From Candidatus Zymogenus sp. (lineage in GTDB: Bacteria > Desulfobacterota > Zymogenia > Zymogenales > Zymogenaceae), in contig JAUWME010000097.1 of assembly GCA_030613285.1 (NCBI GenBank), positions 1-7,520 of the forward strand: DNA of 7,520 nt. The letters are read 5' to 3'. Below the pieces are notes generated by a model. It saw only the letters and a program-made list of their open reading frames with translations. It was not told the DNA's origin and made no database searches. Positions 5,613 to 7,520 of the stretch are shown here, piece by piece. The translations under genes were made by a program, and so were the position numbers. Position 1 is the stretch's first letter. The number at the start of each line of letters is the position of its first letter.

Positions 5613-7520
5613 TCATTCTTTTACAAATCTTAATATTCCATCGGCCCCACTTTCAAAATCCTCCCTATCAATGTACCACTGGCAATATTCACCCATAAGA
5701 AATAGGTCGGCCATGTCCTTTCTGTGGGAACTAAAGATGTTTCCAGATTGACCAGTAGAGAGCACCACGAGGGAACCACCAAGGTCAGAAAAATCGACGA
5801 TATAGCGGATGGATGCGGTGATGTCAACCTTAAAATCACCCTTGAGGGCATTGTTTTTGTTGTAGCCACTCCTGTTTAGAGATTGATCACTCCCCCCGAA
5901 CGGAAATGGGCCGTAGTTGAAGATGGGACGTAATGGGGCGACTCCTCCAAAAACATGAGAAAATTCGATTTGGTGCAATGTCCCCCAACTCCACTTATTC
6001 GGGTTCTTCCCCAATTCTTCAGTCAGGTAATCGATCGTCTCGTTGAAGGCCAAAAGAAGGATGTCGTCAAATGACTCTTTCTTCTCGGTGGTGATGTCAT
6101 CAAAGAGGGGGTGATCCACCTCATAGAGGACGAGCCGCGACAGGGTATTTACAGCAATCGACTTGTCGTTCAAGAATTTCTCGAATAGTTCATCGCCAAG
6201 CTCATCCAGAAACACTGCCTTCATAAGTCGGTTTTGGAGAACGTGGAAGATTGCGGCGCCTTTAGAATCCGCAGTTGAGAAATAATCCCAACTTGAAAGG
6301 GACTCAATGTGCGGGGCTAATTTATCGTCAGCGCTCTCTTTTAGCGATGCGATAAATATTGGGATGAGTTTTTCAGCAAGCTTTGACTTAACGTCAAGAT
6401 GCATCTCAATCATATCATCTAAACCTAATTTATCCTTTTGTTCGAGCATCTCGGTGGATCTCTCAGCGCGATAGGGAGTTTCCCAATAGTTGCTTAAAAA
6501 AATCGGCGAATCACCCCTGTATGGCGGGTTGTTTGAGGTGGCAATATATCCCTTGTCAGGGTTGAAAAGCATTGGCATCATTTCGAATGGGTAATATCCT
6601 TGCCACTCGTGGTTTCCATCGGAGCCAGATGTGGGCAAAATCCCACTACTATTTGTCCTGATGGGGCATTTGCCTGCCCCGACGTATCCTATATTACCCT
6701 CAATATCGGCGTAAACAAAGTGTTGGGGGCCCACGGCATAAATAGCAAGAGCGGCCTTAAAATCGTCCCAGTTTTTAGCGGTGTTTATCAGGTAAAAGCC
6801 CTCCATGATGGACCAGGGCTCAGCCCCCATTCGTTTGAGGCTTATGGGCTTATCACCCAACCCATCTTCAATGTCGTTGATGATTGGGCCGTGAGGGGTT
6901 ATTCTGATTACAACATCTGCGTAAGAGACCCCCCCCTCGGCATCGTCGTCTTTTACCGGTATCTTCTCCTTGATGGTCGTGATTTTTACCCACTCTCCCT
7001 TGTACTTTACAAGGTCTGGGGAATTGGGATCAATCTCTTCAAAGTAGAGGTCTTGCACGTCCATGTTAAAGTTGGTCACTCCCCATCCAATGTGGCGGTT
7101 GTGGCCAAAGATATAGATAGGGGCACCGGGAAACATGGCGCCGGCAACATCAAGGTCTTTGCCCACAATGTGAGACAGATGCCACTGTGTCGGCATTTCT
7201 GGCCCCCCTTCGTGAGAATCTTCTGCAAGTATCGGCATTCCGGTCACAGACTTTTTGCCTGATATAACCCAATTGTTGCTGGCGAAAGTTCGGTTTATGA
7301 AAAAGTCCAAAAACTCTTTTGATTTCTTAGATACCTTTATCTCTCCTTCACAATTGGCGTCTGACGCCATTATTAAAATACCGTCTTTCGGATATGCCGG
7401 AAAGAAGGTTTTGGCCAAGTCTGGCCCCAGCTTGTTCAATATGCGTAAATTCAAAATCTCGTTTCCGTAGGCCCATGAGGCAAGCTGAAAGCTGATGAGG
7501 TTTCCAATGGCCTGGGAATC
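5613..7520 (-). CDS. Penicillin-acylase-family Ntn hydrolase, N-terminus outside window
   Basis: The frame is open to the right edge, so the TTG at 7454 is not the real start. Twenty-two more codons are visible before it, including GNLISFQLASWAYGNEIL. Numbering from that TTG, residues 1-58 are the end of the alpha chain. The catalytic beta chain should begin at Ser59 (codon 7280-7278) in FASNNWVISG, after autocatalytic cleavage A58|S59. ILAEDSHEG (76-84) puts a His at beta-23, as in cephalosporin and acyl-homoserine-lactone acylases, where penicillin G acylase has Gln. GWGVTNFNMDVQDLYFEEI (123-141) and GYIATSNNPPYRG (302-314, with the candidate catalytic Asn) are family blocks, as is GQSGN near the C-terminus. 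Members usually work in the periplasm and cleave acyl-amide bonds; the N-terminal signal would lie outside the window. The substrate is unknown. A G8 run encodes part of EGGV (173-176). Confidence 0.92.
   Translation of the reverse strand, partial: DSQAIGNLISFQLASWAYGNEILNLRILNKLGPDLAKTFFPAYPKDGILIMASDANCEGEIKVSKKSKEFLDFFINRTFASNNWVISGKKSVTGMPILAEDSHEGGPEMPTQWHLSHIVGKDLDVAGAMFPGAPIYIFGHNRHIGWGVTNFNMDVQDLYFEEIDPNSPDLVKYKGEWVKITTIKEKIPVKDDDAEGGVSYADVVIRITPHGPIINDIEDGLGDKPISLKRMGAEPWSIMEGFYLINTAKNWDDFKAALAIYAVGPQHFVYADIEGNIGYVGAGKCPIRTNSSGILPTSGSDGNHEWQGYYPFEMMPMLFNPDKGYIATSNNPPYRGDSPIFLSNYWETPYRAERSTEMLEQKDKLGLDDMIEMHLDVKSKLAEKLIPIFIASLKESADDKLAPHIESLSSWDYFSTADSKGAAIFHVLQNRLMKAVFLDELGDELFEKFLNDKSIAVNTLSRLVLYEVDHPLFDDITTEKKESFDDILLLAFNETIDYLTEELGKNPNKWSWGTLHQIEFSHVFGGVAPLRPIFNYGPFPFGGSDQSLNRSGYNKNNALKGDFKVDITASIRYIVDFSDLGGSLVVLSTGQSGNIFSSHRKDMADLFLMGEYCQWYIDREDFESGADGILRFVKE

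Noticed and set aside
6600..7262. 220-codon open frame on the + strand
   Set aside because: It lies entirely antisense to the acylase gene, whose frame contains clear family motifs; it has no domain and reads as a shadow.
7452..7454. TTG at 7454 as start of the acylase
   Set aside because: The frame stays open to the window edge with family-like sequence, and the alpha-chain residues needed lie further upstream.

Overview
This is a bacterial window with mixed base composition. The organism is probably Gram-negative; a deltaproteobacterial or related anaerobic lineage is a guess from the combination of a V4R-like protein, a penicillin-acylase-family hydrolase and this style of TetR regulator. 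It is not demonstrated. No RNA gene, insertion sequence, CRISPR array or replication origin was recognised.

Layout, left to right. (1) 1-911 is an AT-rich stretch on the + strand. It holds the 3' part of a polytopic membrane protein, open to the left edge of the window, and then a 29-codon single-span peptide with its own Shine-Dalgarno sequence. (2) A GC-rich hairpin at about 940-964 separates these from a convergent, complete APC-superfamily amino acid permease on the - strand (1000-2409). (3) A divergent intergenic region carries a 15-bp perfect palindrome, a good sigma-70-type promoter and a three-copy 12-bp tandem repeat. The repeat runs into the ribosome-binding site of an unassigned 286-residue protein (2684-3544) with a possible HipA/PI4K-like catalytic pattern. 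A coupled 34-codon ORF follows it. (4) A 310-bp gap holds a near-consensus promoter, a TetR-type operator just downstream of the -10 box, a perfect hairpin and an 11-codon upstream ORF, and leads into a TetR-family regulator (3963-4691). (5) Convergent to this on the - strand are a V4R-like cysteine-containing protein (4756-5436) and, upstream of it, a penicillin-acylase-family Ntn hydrolase (5613 to the right edge, N-terminus outside the window).

How the genes may work together. The strongest regulatory inference is that the TetR protein represses its own transcription through the operator at 3832-3846. The TetR, V4R-like and acylase genes could form an acyl or small-hydrophobic-ligand sensing and hydrolysis neighbourhood, but no shared operon is visible and this remains inference. 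The kinase-like gene with its repeat-bearing leader, internal palindrome and coupled small ORF is the least conventional part of the window and the best place to look for something undescribed.
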